Below are positions 6,196 to 14,209 of a DNA stretch of 29,828 nucleotides, in pieces. Source of the DNA: an uncultured Oscillospiraceae bacterium (lineage in GTDB: Bacteria > Bacillota > Clostridia > Oscillospirales > Ruminococcaceae); contig CAJTSP010000016.1 of the NCBI GenBank assembly GCA_910578965.1, positions 1 to 29,828 on the forward strand, in the 5' to 3' direction. Within the stretch, counting starts at the first letter, position 1; every line of letters begins with the position of its first letter. The notes under the pieces are model-generated. The model did not search any database and was not told where the DNA came from. It was given only the letters and a program-made list of their open reading frames with translations. Position numbers and translations under genes: made by a program.

Positions 6196-7968
6196 ATGCA
6201 AAAGACCCATTCCCAGCCCAGCCGCACCCTCATCCGGCGGTTCTGGCCCTACCTTGCCAAATACCGGCATATTGTGGCGCTGGACCTCTTCTGCGCCGCC
6301 CTGACCACCCTGTGCGAGATGGTGCTGCCGCTGATCATGCGCTACATCACCAACGCCGCCATGACCGACCTTTCCCTGCTCTCGGCCGGCATCATCCTGC
6401 GGCTGGGGGCGGTGTATCTGGCGCTGCGCGTCATCGACGGCGCGGCCAACTTTTTTATGGCGGACATGGGCCATGTGATGGGGGTGTATGTGGAGACCGA
6501 CATGCGCCGCGACGCCTTTGACCATCTGCAAAAGCTCAGCGACGCTTATTATTCCAACACCAAGGTGGGCCAGATCATGGGCCGCATCACCAACGACCTG
6601 TTTGATGTGACCGAGTTCTCCCACCACTGCCCCGAGGAGTTCTTTATCGCGGGGCTCAAGATCACCGTCTCCTTTATCATCCTCTGCCGCACCAGCGTGG
6701 CCCTTACCCTCATCCTGTTTGCCTGCGTGCCGCTGATGGCCGGGGTGTCCATGCTGCTCAACGGCCGGCTCAAGGGGGCATTCCGCCGCCAGCGCCAGCA
6801 GATCGGTGAATTGAACGCCCGCATTGAGGACAGCCTTTTGGGCGAGCGGGTGGTCAAGGCCTTTGCGGCCGAGGAGCTGGAAAAAGAGAAGTTCGAGCAG
6901 GGCAACCGCGCCTTCCAGGACATCAAAAAGAAAACCTACGTCTACATGGCCGCCTTCCAAACCTCCACCCGCATGTTTGACGGGCTGATGTACCTGGTGG
7001 TGATCGTGGCGGGCGGGCTGTTTTTGGTGTATGGCCAGATCGGCCCAGGGGACCTGGTGGCCTACATGCTGTATGTGACCACCCTGATCGCCACCATCCG
7101 CCGCATTGTGGAGTTTGCCGAGCAGTTCCAGCGGGGCATGACCGGCATCGAGCGGTTTTTTGAGATCATGGACGCGGACGTGGATATTTTTGACGAGCCG
7201 GGCGCGGCCGGATTAAAGGTCACCGCCGGGGCCATTACCTTGGAGGACGTGAGCTTTGAATACCCGGACGACCACAACAAGGTGCTGCGGCATGTAAACC
7301 TTGCGGTGCGCCCGGGCGAGCGGCTGGCGCTGGTGGGCCCCTCGGGCGGGGGAAAGACCACCCTGTGCAGCCTGATCCCCCGGTTTTACGACGTGACCGG
7401 CGGGCGCATCCTCATCGACGGGCAGGACATCCGCTCGGTCACCCTCAAGAGCCTGCGGGAGGCCATCGGCATCGTGCAGCAGGACGTGTACCTCTTTAGC
7501 GGCAGCGTGCGGGAGAACATCGCCTACGGCAAGCCCGGCGCCACCGACGCCGAGATCGAGCAGGCGGCCCGGCTGGCTGGCGCGCACGAGTTCATCAGCC
7601 AGCTCAAGGACGGGTACGACACCTATGTGGGCGAGCGGGGGGTCAAACTGTCCGGCGGGCAGAAGCAGCGGCTCTCGATCGCCCGGGTCTTCCTCAAAAA
7701 CCCGCCGCTGCTGATTTTAGACGAGGCCACCAGCGCGCTGGACAACGAGAGCGAGCTGCTGGTGGGCAAAAGCCTCGAGGCGCTGGCCCACGGCCGCACC
7801 ACCCTCACCATCGCCCACCGGCTCACCACCATCCAGCACGCCGACCGCATTTTGGTGCTGGGCAAAGAGGGCATCGAGGAGGAGGGCACCCACGAGGAGC
7901 TTTTGGCCCGCAGGGGCGTTTACTACCGGCTGTGGAACGGCATTTTAGAGGGGGCCGCAGCCGGGTAG
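6196..7968 (+). CDS. ABC exporter half-transporter (fused permease and ATPase)
   Basis: The 590-residue protein has the usual type-IV ABC exporter layout: six membrane helices in about residues 20-325, then a nucleotide-binding domain. Visible motifs are Walker A GPSGGGKTT (about 381), the Q-loop segment IGIVQQDVYLFSG, signature LSGGQKQR (about 485), Walker B LLILDEATSALD (about 505) and the switch His in TIAHRLTTI (about 541). It probably works as a homodimer that exports lipids, peptides or drugs. The start at 6196 follows AAGGAG (6184-6189) with proper spacing; an in-frame ATG at 6115 lacks such a site. The gene lies between the lipoprotein and two GtrII-like genes, so export of a surface-glycan or lipid component is possible, but this is inference only. 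Confidence 0.93.
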   Translation: MQKTHSQPSRTLIRRFWPYLAKYRHIVALDLFCAALTTLCEMVLPLIMRYITNAAMTDLSLLSAGIILRLGAVYLALRVIDGAANFFMADMGHVMGVYVETDMRRDAFDHLQKLSDAYYSNTKVGQIMGRITNDLFDVTEFSHHCPEEFFIAGLKITVSFIILCRTSVALTLILFACVPLMAGVSMLLNGRLKGAFRRQRQQIGELNARIEDSLLGERVVKAFAAEELEKEKFEQGNRAFQDIKKKTYVYMAAFQTSTRMFDGLMYLVVIVAGGLFLVYGQIGPGDLVAYMLYVTTLIATIRRIVEFAEQFQRGMTGIERFFEIMDADVDIFDEPGAAGLKVTAGAITLEDVSFEYPDDHNKVLRHVNLAVRPGERLALVGPSGGGKTTLCSLIPRFYDVTGGRILIDGQDIRSVTLKSLREAIGIVQQDVYLFSGSVRENIAYGKPGATDAEIEQAARLAGAHEFISQLKDGYDTYVGERGVKLSGGQKQRLSIARVFLKNPPLLILDEATSALDNESELLVGKSLEALAHGRTTLTIAHRLTTIQHADRILVLGKEGIEEEGTHEELLARRGVYYRLWNGILEGAAAG

Positions 7969-8089
7969 GGCAAAAATACCGGCTTTCAAAAACGGGCCGT
8001 GTCCAGGAAACGGGGCCACTGGCAAAAAAAGGCGGCCTGCCGCCCTGGCGGGGGTGTGGAAATACGGCTATAAAGATGGGGGTCGCGGG

Positions 8090-9646
8090 ATGGAGTATAC
8101 GCCGGAGCGTTTTGCAGCGGGGCTAAAAAAGGTCTCCCGGCAGCAGTGGTGGGCCTTTGCCGGGGCTTGGGCGGCAGGGCTGTTTGCCCACGGATATATG
8201 TTGGCCAATAAGCTGCCCAACCACGACGACCTGTCCTGCTTTTGGACCAAGGGCGCAAGCTATACATCCGGGCGCTGGGCGCTCGACCTGGTGGGCTGGC
8301 TGGACGGCAGCTTCAGCATGCCTTGGATGCTGGGGCTCACGGCGCTGCTGCTTTTGTCGGTGGGGGCCATGTTCATCGTGGACATCCTGCGGTTAAAAAG
8401 CCCGCTTTTCTGCGGGCTGGCCGGGGCGGTATTGGCGGTGTTCCCCTCTGTTATCAGCCTGTTTGCCTATATGTTTGCCAGCGACGCCTACATGCTCAGC
8501 TTTCTGCTTGCGGTACTCTGTGCCTGGCTCTGCGGCCGGGGAGGCTGGTACCGGCTGGCTGCAGTAGGCTGCCTGGTTTTTTCGTTGGGGCTGTACCAGG
8601 GCTTTTTGGGCTGGGCCGCCGCGTTGATGGTATATACCCTGCTGGCCCGCTGCCTTGAGGAGGGGGCCGAGGTCAAGCCAGTCTTTGTTGACGGGCTGTG
8701 GGATGTGGGGGTGCTGGCCGCCGGGGTGGCCGGGTATCTGGGCGTCACCAAGCTGATCTGGGCGGCCGCCGGCTTTACCCCGGGGGAGTACCAGGGCATC
8801 AGCCAGATGGGCCGGATCGACCCGGCTTTGCTGCCGCAGCAGCTCTGGAGCTGCTACAGCCTCTTTTTCAATACCTTCCGCAGCCCCACCGAAGGGGTGT
8901 GCACCACGGCCGGCCTGCGCTTTTTGCTCACCGGCTGCCAGTGGCTGGCCATCCTGCTCATTGCGGCGGCGGCAGCGCGGCAGCTTGCCCGCGGAAAATG
9001 GCTTCAGGCGGCATTAGCAGCCCTGTTGGGGCTGCTAATGCCGATAGCTATCGGCATTGTATACCTGATGAATTCGGGCTATGTACACACGCTGATGGTC
9101 TACCCCATGTGCATGATCCCGCTGGTGGCCCTCGCCCAGTGCGAGAGCTGGGACGCCAAACGGGCCCCGGATGCAAAAGCGATGCAAAACCGGCTGCATA
9201 CGCTGGGCCGCTGGGCCTGTGTCTGCCTGGTGGCGCTGCTGGCCGGCCGGTATGCCCGGCAGGCCAACGAGGCTTACCTCTGCCTGCAGGTCAACCACAG
9301 CCGGAGGCTTTCTTACTGGACCACCGTGGTTACCCAGATCAAGAGCCTGCCGGGATACGACCAATGGCTGCCGGTAGTCTTTATCAACGAATCCGGGTGG
9401 GACCGCTCGACCCCCGGCGTCTGGGACAGCGAAGAGTTCAACGACCTTGTGGGCATCCGTATGCCGGTGCATACCTATTCCGACCAGCAGTTCCTGGAGC
9501 TTTATGCCGGCTTTTGCACCGAGTTTTTGGAGCCGGCTGAATACGCCGGCCTGCCCGAGGTGCAGGCGATGCCGCCCTACCCGGCCAGCGGCTCGATCCG
9601 TATCGTCGAAAAGGGCGGGGTGCTCGCGGTGGTCGTCAAATTCTGA
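8090..9646 (+). CDS. GtrII-like polytopic glucosyltransferase, paralog 2
   Basis: A 518-residue multi-pass membrane protein clearly homologous along its whole length to the genes at 2363 and 9697. It has the shared block HGYMLANKLPNHDD (Asp46-Asp47 in the first outer loop), the SDAYML segment, a HTLMVYPMCMIPL helix and the C-terminal EVQAMPPYPASGSIRIVE. The ATG at 8090 is chosen over 8054 because it aligns with the paralogs' starts (ME.YTP..). The ribosome site is weak (GGGGGT around 8078-8083). A TATAAA at 8069-8074 could be a -10 but has no good -35. No terminator separates it from the ABC gene 121 bp upstream, so read-through is possible. The donor is probably a polyprenyl-phosphate sugar; the acceptor is unknown. 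Confidence 0.85.
   Translation: MEYTPERFAAGLKKVSRQQWWAFAGAWAAGLFAHGYMLANKLPNHDDLSCFWTKGASYTSGRWALDLVGWLDGSFSMPWMLGLTALLLLSVGAMFIVDILRLKSPLFCGLAGAVLAVFPSVISLFAYMFASDAYMLSFLLAVLCAWLCGRGGWYRLAAVGCLVFSLGLYQGFLGWAAALMVYTLLARCLEEGAEVKPVFVDGLWDVGVLAAGVAGYLGVTKLIWAAAGFTPGEYQGISQMGRIDPALLPQQLWSCYSLFFNTFRSPTEGVCTTAGLRFLLTGCQWLAILLIAAAAARQLARGKWLQAALAALLGLLMPIAIGIVYLMNSGYVHTLMVYPMCMIPLVALAQCESWDAKRAPDAKAMQNRLHTLGRWACVCLVALLAGRYARQANEAYLCLQVNHSRRLSYWTTVVTQIKSLPGYDQWLPVVFINESGWDRSTPGVWDSEEFNDLVGIRMPVHTYSDQQFLELYAGFCTEFLEPAEYAGLPEVQAMPPYPASGSIRIVEKGGVLAVVVKF
9560..9603 (+). repeat. 44-bp exact repeat, copy in GtrII paralog 2 (partner 11170-11213)
   Basis: The stretch 9560-9603 is identical to 11170-11213, including all third codon positions, whereas the flanking DNA differs at many silent sites. 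It codes for the motif VQAMPPYPASGSIR near the C terminus of both paralogs. Confidence 0.9.
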
Positions 9647-9696
9647 GCCGCGGGCACGGGGCCCGGCAAAGCAGGATTACAAAAAGGGGTGGTTTT

Positions 9697-11256
9697 GTGG
9701 AACAGTATACGCCGGACGCGCTGCTTTCACGGCTTGGCAGGATTTCGCGGCAGCAGCGGTGGGCGTTTGCCGGGGCCTGGCTGGCCGGCCTGTGCGCGCA
9801 CGGGTATATGTTTGCCAACAAGCTGCCCAACCACGACGACATCGCCGGCCTGTGGGATTCCGGCGTGGGCTATACTTCCGGCCGTTGGGGGCTGTATTTT
9901 GTGAGCAGGCTGGACGGCGGGCTGAGCACCCCCTGGATCCTGGGGCTCCTTTCGCTGCTGTTTCTGGCGATGGCGGCTATGCTGCTGCCCGAGCTGCTGC
10001 AGCTCAAGAGCCCGCTCTTTTGCGGGCTGGCCGGCGGCATGCTGGCCGCCTTCCCTACGGTGGCCTGCACCTTCTCGTACATGTTTACCAGCGACGCCTA
10101 TATGCTGGCCTTTTTTCTGGCGGTACTCTGCGCCTGGCTTTGCGGCCGGGGCGGCTGGCACAGGCGGGCGGCGGCCGTTGGCTGCATCCTCCTTTCGCTG
10201 GGGCTGTATCAGGCCTACCTTGGCTGGGCCGTCTCGCTTATGACCTATGCCCTGCTGCTGCGCAGCCTTCGGCAGGAAGCCGACACCCAAAGGATTTTTT
10301 TGGACGGCCTGTGCGACCTGGGGGTGCTGGCCGCCGGCGTGGGGGGATATATCGGCCTTACCAGATACCTCCTGCCGCGGGTTGGCATTGCGCTGGTAAG
10401 CTACCAGGGCCTGGACGAGATGGGCCGGATCGACCCGGCGCGTATCCCGCGCCAGCTATTGGAAACCTACCGCGTCTTTTTTGGTGTGTGCGGCGGCATG
10501 ACCGGCGGCATCAGTACCACGCCGGGCATCCGCTTGGCCCTTACTGCCTGCCAGTGGCTGGCTATCCTGCTTATTGCGGCAGGGGCCGCGCGGCGGCTGG
10601 CCGGCGGGCGGTGGAAACAGGCAGGCCTAACCGCCCTGTTAGGGCTGCTGATGCCCATTGGCATCAATATTGTTTATCTGATGAACCCGGGGCAGGTACA
10701 CTCGCTGATGCTCTACCCCATGTGCATGATCCCGCTGGTGTTTCTTTCGCAGTGCGACGGCTGGTACCATGCCTTTCGCCCCGAAAGACCGGCGGCAAAA
10801 ACGGCGGGGGCTGCGGGCCGCTGGGCCAGCGCCTGCCTTGCGGCGCTGCTGCTGGGCCGGTATGTCCTGCTGGACAATGAGGCCTACCTGCAGATGCAAC
10901 TGGGCCACAGCCGCCGCATCGCCTACTGGACCGGCATTGTCACCGGCATCAAAAGCACCCCCGGATACGACAGCTCGCTGCCTCTGGTAATGGTTCAAGA
11001 AAACGGATGGGATCCAACCGTACCCGTCTGGTGGCCTACCGATAACCTGGACGACATGATGGGGGTTCGGATGGGTATGCACTATGAGGTCGACGCACAG
11101 TTTATGGATCAGTTTATTGGGTTTGCTCCCGTGCTTTTGGACCCCGCAGGATATGCCCCGCTGCCCGAAGTGCAGGCGATGCCGCCCTACCCGGCCAGCG
11201 GCTCGATCCGTATTGTTGAAAAGGACGGGGCGCCTGCGGTGGTTGTCAAGTTCTGA
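9697..11256 (+). CDS. GtrII-like polytopic glucosyltransferase, paralog 3
   Basis: A 519-residue multi-pass membrane protein with a GTG start at 9697 behind AAAGGGG (9683-9689), 50 bp after paralog 2, so the pair is an operon and probably a tandem duplication. The shared blocks are HGYMFANKLPNHDD (Asp47-Asp48), SLFCGLAGG-type helix starts, the SDAYML segment and the end EVQAMPPYPASGSIRIVE. The three proteins differ most in the outer soluble domain around residues 420-490 (here NGWDPTVPVWW; paralog 2 has SGWDRSTPGVW; paralog 1 has EDPGLPIWW), which suggests different acceptors. The 3' end is nearly identical in DNA to paralog 2. A strong terminator follows. Confidence 0.85.
   Translation: MEQYTPDALLSRLGRISRQQRWAFAGAWLAGLCAHGYMFANKLPNHDDIAGLWDSGVGYTSGRWGLYFVSRLDGGLSTPWILGLLSLLFLAMAAMLLPELLQLKSPLFCGLAGGMLAAFPTVACTFSYMFTSDAYMLAFFLAVLCAWLCGRGGWHRRAAAVGCILLSLGLYQAYLGWAVSLMTYALLLRSLRQEADTQRIFLDGLCDLGVLAAGVGGYIGLTRYLLPRVGIALVSYQGLDEMGRIDPARIPRQLLETYRVFFGVCGGMTGGISTTPGIRLALTACQWLAILLIAAGAARRLAGGRWKQAGLTALLGLLMPIGINIVYLMNPGQVHSLMLYPMCMIPLVFLSQCDGWYHAFRPERPAAKTAGAAGRWASACLAALLLGRYVLLDNEAYLQMQLGHSRRIAYWTGIVTGIKSTPGYDSSLPLVMVQENGWDPTVPVWWPTDNLDDMMGVRMGMHYEVDAQFMDQFIGFAPVLLDPAGYAPLPEVQAMPPYPASGSIRIVEKDGAPAVVVKF
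11170..11213 (+). repeat. 44-bp exact repeat, copy in GtrII paralog 3 (partner 9560-9603)
   Basis: This is the second copy of the block described at 9560-9603. The equivalent place in paralog 1 (around 3829-3874) is similar but diverged (PSYPARGS). Confidence 0.9.
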
Positions 11257-11308
11257 GCCGGGCCCTTGTTTCTGTAAGCCGTTTCTCTCCTGCATAAGCC
11301 CTTTCATC

Positions 11309-11337
11309 CGCCCGGCCCTTGCGGCCGGGCGTTTTTT
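11309..11337 (+). terminator. Rho-independent terminator after the GtrII tandem pair
   Basis: A perfect 9-bp stem CGCCCGGCC (11309-11317) / GGCCGGGCG (11323-11331), a 5-nt loop, then TTTTTT (11332-11337). Confidence 0.93.
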
Positions 11338-11640
11338 GCGCCGCCCGCCCGGCGTGGGCGTGCCTGCAAGGGTTTGGGAAGCCTGCCCGGCGGCGCGCCC
11401 TGCTACGCCGGGCGGCCTCTGCGGCGGCAGGCGAGGTATAAAATACCATCCCCGGCAGATACTAACTTCGCCCGACAAAAAGCGGCGGCGATGCACCCGT
11501 TCCCGAGGGGCGGGGCGCGGCGCCCGCAGGGGAAACCGGCTTTGGCCGCCCTGCCGGACGGCGCTTGGCATCGCAATTATACTAAACTGCACGCACCCTG
11601 CCGCAGACGCTGCGGCAGGGGCGGGGATGGGGGAAACAGC
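11338..11640 (+). promoter_or_regulatory. spoVT upstream region with 11-bp perfect hairpin
   Basis: This 303-bp stretch has no gene. It holds two AT-rich islands that look like promoter -10 regions (GGTATAAAATACC at 11433-11445, itself an inverted repeat, and TTATACTAAAC at 11577-11587). Neither has a clear sigma-A -35 at the right distance. A perfect inverted repeat, CCCTGCCGCAG (11596-11606) / CTGCGGCAGGG (11610-11620) with a 3-nt loop, sits just before the GGGGG ribosome site (11629-11633). TATACTA resembles the CATACTA -10 of forespore sigma factors, but no matching -35 is visible. Confidence 0.45.
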
Positions 11641-12183
11641 ATGAAAGCAACCGGAATTGTAAGGCGGATCGACGATCTTGGCCGGGTGGTAATCCCCAAG
11701 GAAATCCGGCGTACCCAGCGTATCCGCGAGGGCGACCCGCTTGAAATTTTTACCACCGGCGACGGCGAGGTTATCTTCAAAAAATTTTCGCCTATTGGCG
11801 AGCTGAGCCAGTTTGCAGGGCAGTATGCCGAGGTGCTGCACAAAAACCTTGGCTGCCCCGCCCTGGTCTGCGACCGGGATCACATTGTGGCCAGCGCCGG
11901 CCCCGCCCGGCGGGAATATGCCGCCAAGCGGGTGAGCCAGCCGCTGGAAAAGGTGATGGAAAACCGCAGGCCTTTTATGCACACCGGCCGGCCGGAAGAC
12001 TGCATCTTCCCTTGTGAAGGGGTGGCCCGCCATGTTTTGATGGCGGTGCCGATCATTGCCAGCGGGGATGTGATCGGCGCGGTGCTGACCCTCGCGGAGG
12101 ACAAGCGCCGTACTCCGGACGCCGAGGCCGAAAAGGTGCTGGCGGTGGCCGCAGCCTTTTTGGCAAAGCAAATGGAGGAATAA
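11641..12183 (+). CDS. spoVT: Stage V sporulation protein T (AbrB-type regulator with GAF domain)
   Basis: The 180-residue length is very close to the 178 residues of Bacillus subtilis SpoVT. The N-terminal AbrB/swapped-hairpin DNA-binding domain reads MKATGIVRRIDDLGRVVIPK, then EIRRTQRIREGDPLEIF, exactly the SpoVT pattern. Residues 55-180 form a GAF-like domain (LVCDRDHIVASAG, VLMAVPIIASGDVIGAVL). SpoVT is a forespore regulator acting late in spore formation, so its presence implies an endospore former. The start at 11641 follows GGGGG and opens the DNA-binding domain directly; a longer in-frame extension to 11374 is a GC-rich read-through without such features. Confidence 0.95.
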   Translation: MKATGIVRRIDDLGRVVIPKEIRRTQRIREGDPLEIFTTGDGEVIFKKFSPIGELSQFAGQYAEVLHKNLGCPALVCDRDHIVASAGPARREYAAKRVSQPLEKVMENRRPFMHTGRPEDCIFPCEGVARHVLMAVPIIASGDVIGAVLTLAEDKRRTPDAEAEKVLAVAAAFLAKQMEE

Positions 12184-12209
12184 GCGGCGGCGGCCGCAAC
12201 CTGCAAAAC

Positions 12210-12257
12210 AGCCCGGCCCTTCCGGCGGACCCTTCGCCTGGGAGCGGCCGGGCTTTT
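12210..12257 (+). terminator. Terminator after spoVT
   Basis: A 9-bp stem AGCCCGGCC (12210-12218) / GGCCGGGCT (12246-12254) with a 27-nt loop is followed by TTT. An AT-rich imperfect palindrome (CCCTTTTATATTTATAAAGGG, around 12274-12294) follows and has no assigned role. Confidence 0.6.
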
Positions 12258-12393
12258 GCACGGCGGCAGCGCCCCCTTTTATATTTATAAAGGGCCTGTA
12301 CCTAAAAAGGCCTGCCTTTGCCCCGGATTGCCCCTCTCGGCCCTTCTCTTTTGTGACGAAACTGTTAAACTTCAAAAATTTTTGCCCGGGGTC

Positions 12394-12421
12394 TTGACAG
12401 GCGCTCCTTTTGGAGTAAAAT
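12394..12421 (+). promoter_or_regulatory. Sigma-A promoter of the hrcA operon
   Basis: TTGACA (12394-12399), a 16-bp spacer and TAAAAT (12416-12421) lie directly before the CIRCE operator, so HrcA bound at CIRCE would cover the transcription start. Confidence 0.85.
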
Positions 12422-12424
12422 AAA

Positions 12425-12453
12425 TTTAGCACTCAAAACAACAGAGTGCTAAA
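12425..12453 (+). promoter_or_regulatory. CIRCE operator (HrcA binding site)
   Basis: The canonical inverted repeat TTAGCACTC (12426-12434), a 9-nt spacer and GAGTGCTAA (12444-12452) match the CIRCE consensus perfectly, extended by one further T/A pair on each side. It is the known HrcA operator and predicts autorepression of this operon and heat induction. Confidence 0.98.
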
Positions 12454-12479
12454 ACCCGCAAGGCGAGGGGGCGTTCAGG

Positions 12480-13514
12480 ATGGCGATGGACCCGCGGAAA
12501 CAGCAGGTGCTCCGGGCAATCGTGGCCCTTTACGCTATGGACGGCGAACCGGTTGGCTCAGGGCTGCTCTGCCAGCATCTGGACATGGCGGTTTCCAGCG
12601 CCACTTTGCGCAACGAGATGGCCGCCCTCACCAAGCTTGGCCTGCTTGAACAGCCCCACACCAGCGCGGGGCGGGTGCCCAGCGCCAAGGGCTACCGGTA
12701 TTACCTGGACCATCTGCTCACCGAGGGCGAAGCCCTGGGCAGGCAGGAGGCCGCCCGTATCGACGCCCAGTTGTGCGAACTGGATCACGAGCCCGAAAAA
12801 CTGGCCCAGGGCACGGCCAAGGCGCTGGCCGGCCATGTTGGGTATGCGGTAGCGGCCACCACTCCCCGGGCGGATGAGGTCTGCATTGCGCATTTTGAGG
12901 TTGTACAGGTAGGGAGGCATTCCGCTGCGGTGCTGGCGGTTACCGGTACCGGCGGGGTGCGCACCCGGGTGGCCCGTATAGAAAGCGGGCTTTCCCGCGC
13001 GGATGCGGCATTGGCGGCCGGGGTGCTGAACCGGGGGATGACCTTTGTGGCCCCGGCCGACCTTTCCGGCGCATTGCTGGCCGATCTGGCGGCCGGGATG
13101 GGCGGCCGCGGTGAGGCGCTCTTCCCGGTGCTCAGCGCGGCGGCGGCCCTCTTGCGGGACGCCGCACGGCCCCGCGCCTATCTGGAGGGCCAGCAGTATC
13201 TGCTTAAATCGCCCGGGTTTTCCGGCCATCTCGCCGAGCTGCTGCGCATCTTCGGCGATGGTGAAACCGCCGGCCGGCTCATTACCCCACCCTCCGGGCG
13301 CACCAGCGTGCTTTTGGGAGAGGATCTCCCTCAGCCCATGCCGGGGCTCTGCATCATGAGCAGGCGATACCTCGCAGGGGGAGGGCTGTCCGGCAGCATC
13401 GCCATCATCGGCCCGGCCCGGATGCCCTTTTCCAAGCTGATGCCGCGGCTGGAGCATTTTGCGCTGCGGCTGGGCGAACACATGTCTGGAAAAACGCAGG
13501 AGGAACAACCATGA
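12480..13514 (+). CDS. hrcA: Heat-inducible transcription repressor HrcA
   Basis: A 344-residue protein of usual family length. The N-terminal winged helix is typical (QQVLRAIVALYAMDGEPVGS, then SATLRNEMAALTKLGLLEQP and the HTSAGRVPSAKGYRYYLD block). The rest forms the GAF-like effector and dimerisation domain, with the usual late NVLLGEDL-like segment seen here as SVLLGEDLPQPM. HrcA represses chaperone genes by binding CIRCE and needs GroE to stay active in known systems. The start at 12480 follows GCGAGGGGG (12463-12471). The stop overlaps the grpE ATG as ATGA, indicating coupled translation. It heads hrcA-grpE-dnaK-dnaJ. Confidence 0.96.
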   Translation: MAMDPRKQQVLRAIVALYAMDGEPVGSGLLCQHLDMAVSSATLRNEMAALTKLGLLEQPHTSAGRVPSAKGYRYYLDHLLTEGEALGRQEAARIDAQLCELDHEPEKLAQGTAKALAGHVGYAVAATTPRADEVCIAHFEVVQVGRHSAAVLAVTGTGGVRTRVARIESGLSRADAALAAGVLNRGMTFVAPADLSGALLADLAAGMGGRGEALFPVLSAAAALLRDAARPRAYLEGQQYLLKSPGFSGHLAELLRIFGDGETAGRLITPPSGRTSVLLGEDLPQPMPGLCIMSRRYLAGGGLSGSIAIIGPARMPFSKLMPRLEHFALRLGEHMSGKTQEEQP

Positions 13515-14134
13515 GCATGCAAGACGAAAAACAGGCCGCCGCGCCCGAAACCGCTGCGCCAAACGCCCAGCCGGAGCCGGCTGCCGCAGAGCCCGCCGCG
13601 GGGGAGCCTGACGCCGCGGAGCCCGTGGGCGCAGAGGAGGCCGCAGGCCCGCCGGACGGGGATGCCGGGACGACCTCCCTGCCCGCCCTCAAGGAGCAGC
13701 TCGCCGCCGCCCAAAAGGAGGCTGCCGACGCCAAGGAACGGCTGCTGCGCACTGCCGCCGAATACGACAATTTCCGCAAGCGGTCGGCCCGCGAGCAGGA
13801 TGCCGCCTTTAACAATGGCGTTTCGTTTGCGGTAAACCAGATTTTGAACATCCTCGACACCCTCGAGATGGCGGCCAAGGCCGAAACCTCGGACGAAAAC
13901 TATAAAAAGGGGGTCGTGATGACCCTGGACAAGGCCGCCGCTGCGCTGGCCGCCCTCAAGGTAGAGGAAATCCCTGCCGAGGGCCAGCCCTTTGACCCGC
14001 AGGTGCACGCAGCCGTTGGGCAGGCGCCCGCCACCGACGAGGCCCCGAGCGGAACCGTCGTGCAGGTGTACCAAAAGGGCTACCGCCTGGACGGGCGGGT
14101 GATCCGCCACGCTGCGGTGGTGGTGGCCGAGTAG
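13511..14134 (+). CDS. grpE: Nucleotide exchange factor GrpE
   Basis: The 207-residue protein is the ADP-release factor for DnaK. An acidic, Ala/Pro-rich disordered N terminus (1-55) is followed by a long coiled coil (LKEQLAAAQKEAADAKERLL), then the conserved RTAAEYDNFRKRSARE segment. The C-terminal beta domain contains VHAAVGQAPATDEAPSGTV and the end GYRLDGRVIRHAAVVVAE. It overlaps hrcA by four bases and precedes dnaK by 75 bp. A TACAAT at 14185-14190 just before the dnaK ribosome site has no -35 and is not called a promoter. Confidence 0.96.
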   Translation: MSMQDEKQAAAPETAAPNAQPEPAAAEPAAGEPDAAEPVGAEEAAGPPDGDAGTTSLPALKEQLAAAQKEAADAKERLLRTAAEYDNFRKRSAREQDAAFNNGVSFAVNQILNILDTLEMAAKAETSDENYKKGVVMTLDKAAAALAALKVEEIPAEGQPFDPQVHAAVGQAPATDEAPSGTVVQVYQKGYRLDGRVIRHAAVVVAE

Positions 14135-14209
14135 CCGGCGCACCTTGGCAAACCGGCAACCCCGTTTTGATATACACCAACCGATACAATAAAAGGAGAG
14201 GGATAAATT

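Noticed and set aside
2363..11256. GtrII cluster as a seroconversion prophage or mobile island
   Set aside because: No integrase, attachment repeats, phage structural gene or transposase is seen, and base composition matches the housekeeping flanks.
11565..11583. TTGGCA followed by TATACT as a promoter for spoVT
   Set aside because: The spacing is only 7 bp, impossible for sigma-A; the two hexamers cannot form one promoter.
10639..12432. 597-residue open frame on the minus strand across GtrII paralog 3, the terminator and spoVT
   Set aside because: It crosses a strong plus-strand terminator and two well-supported genes; no domain is seen.
14167..14190. TTGATA and TACAAT upstream of dnaK as a second promoter
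   Set aside because: The spacer is 12 bp, far too short, and the gene is explained by the CIRCE-controlled operon promoter.
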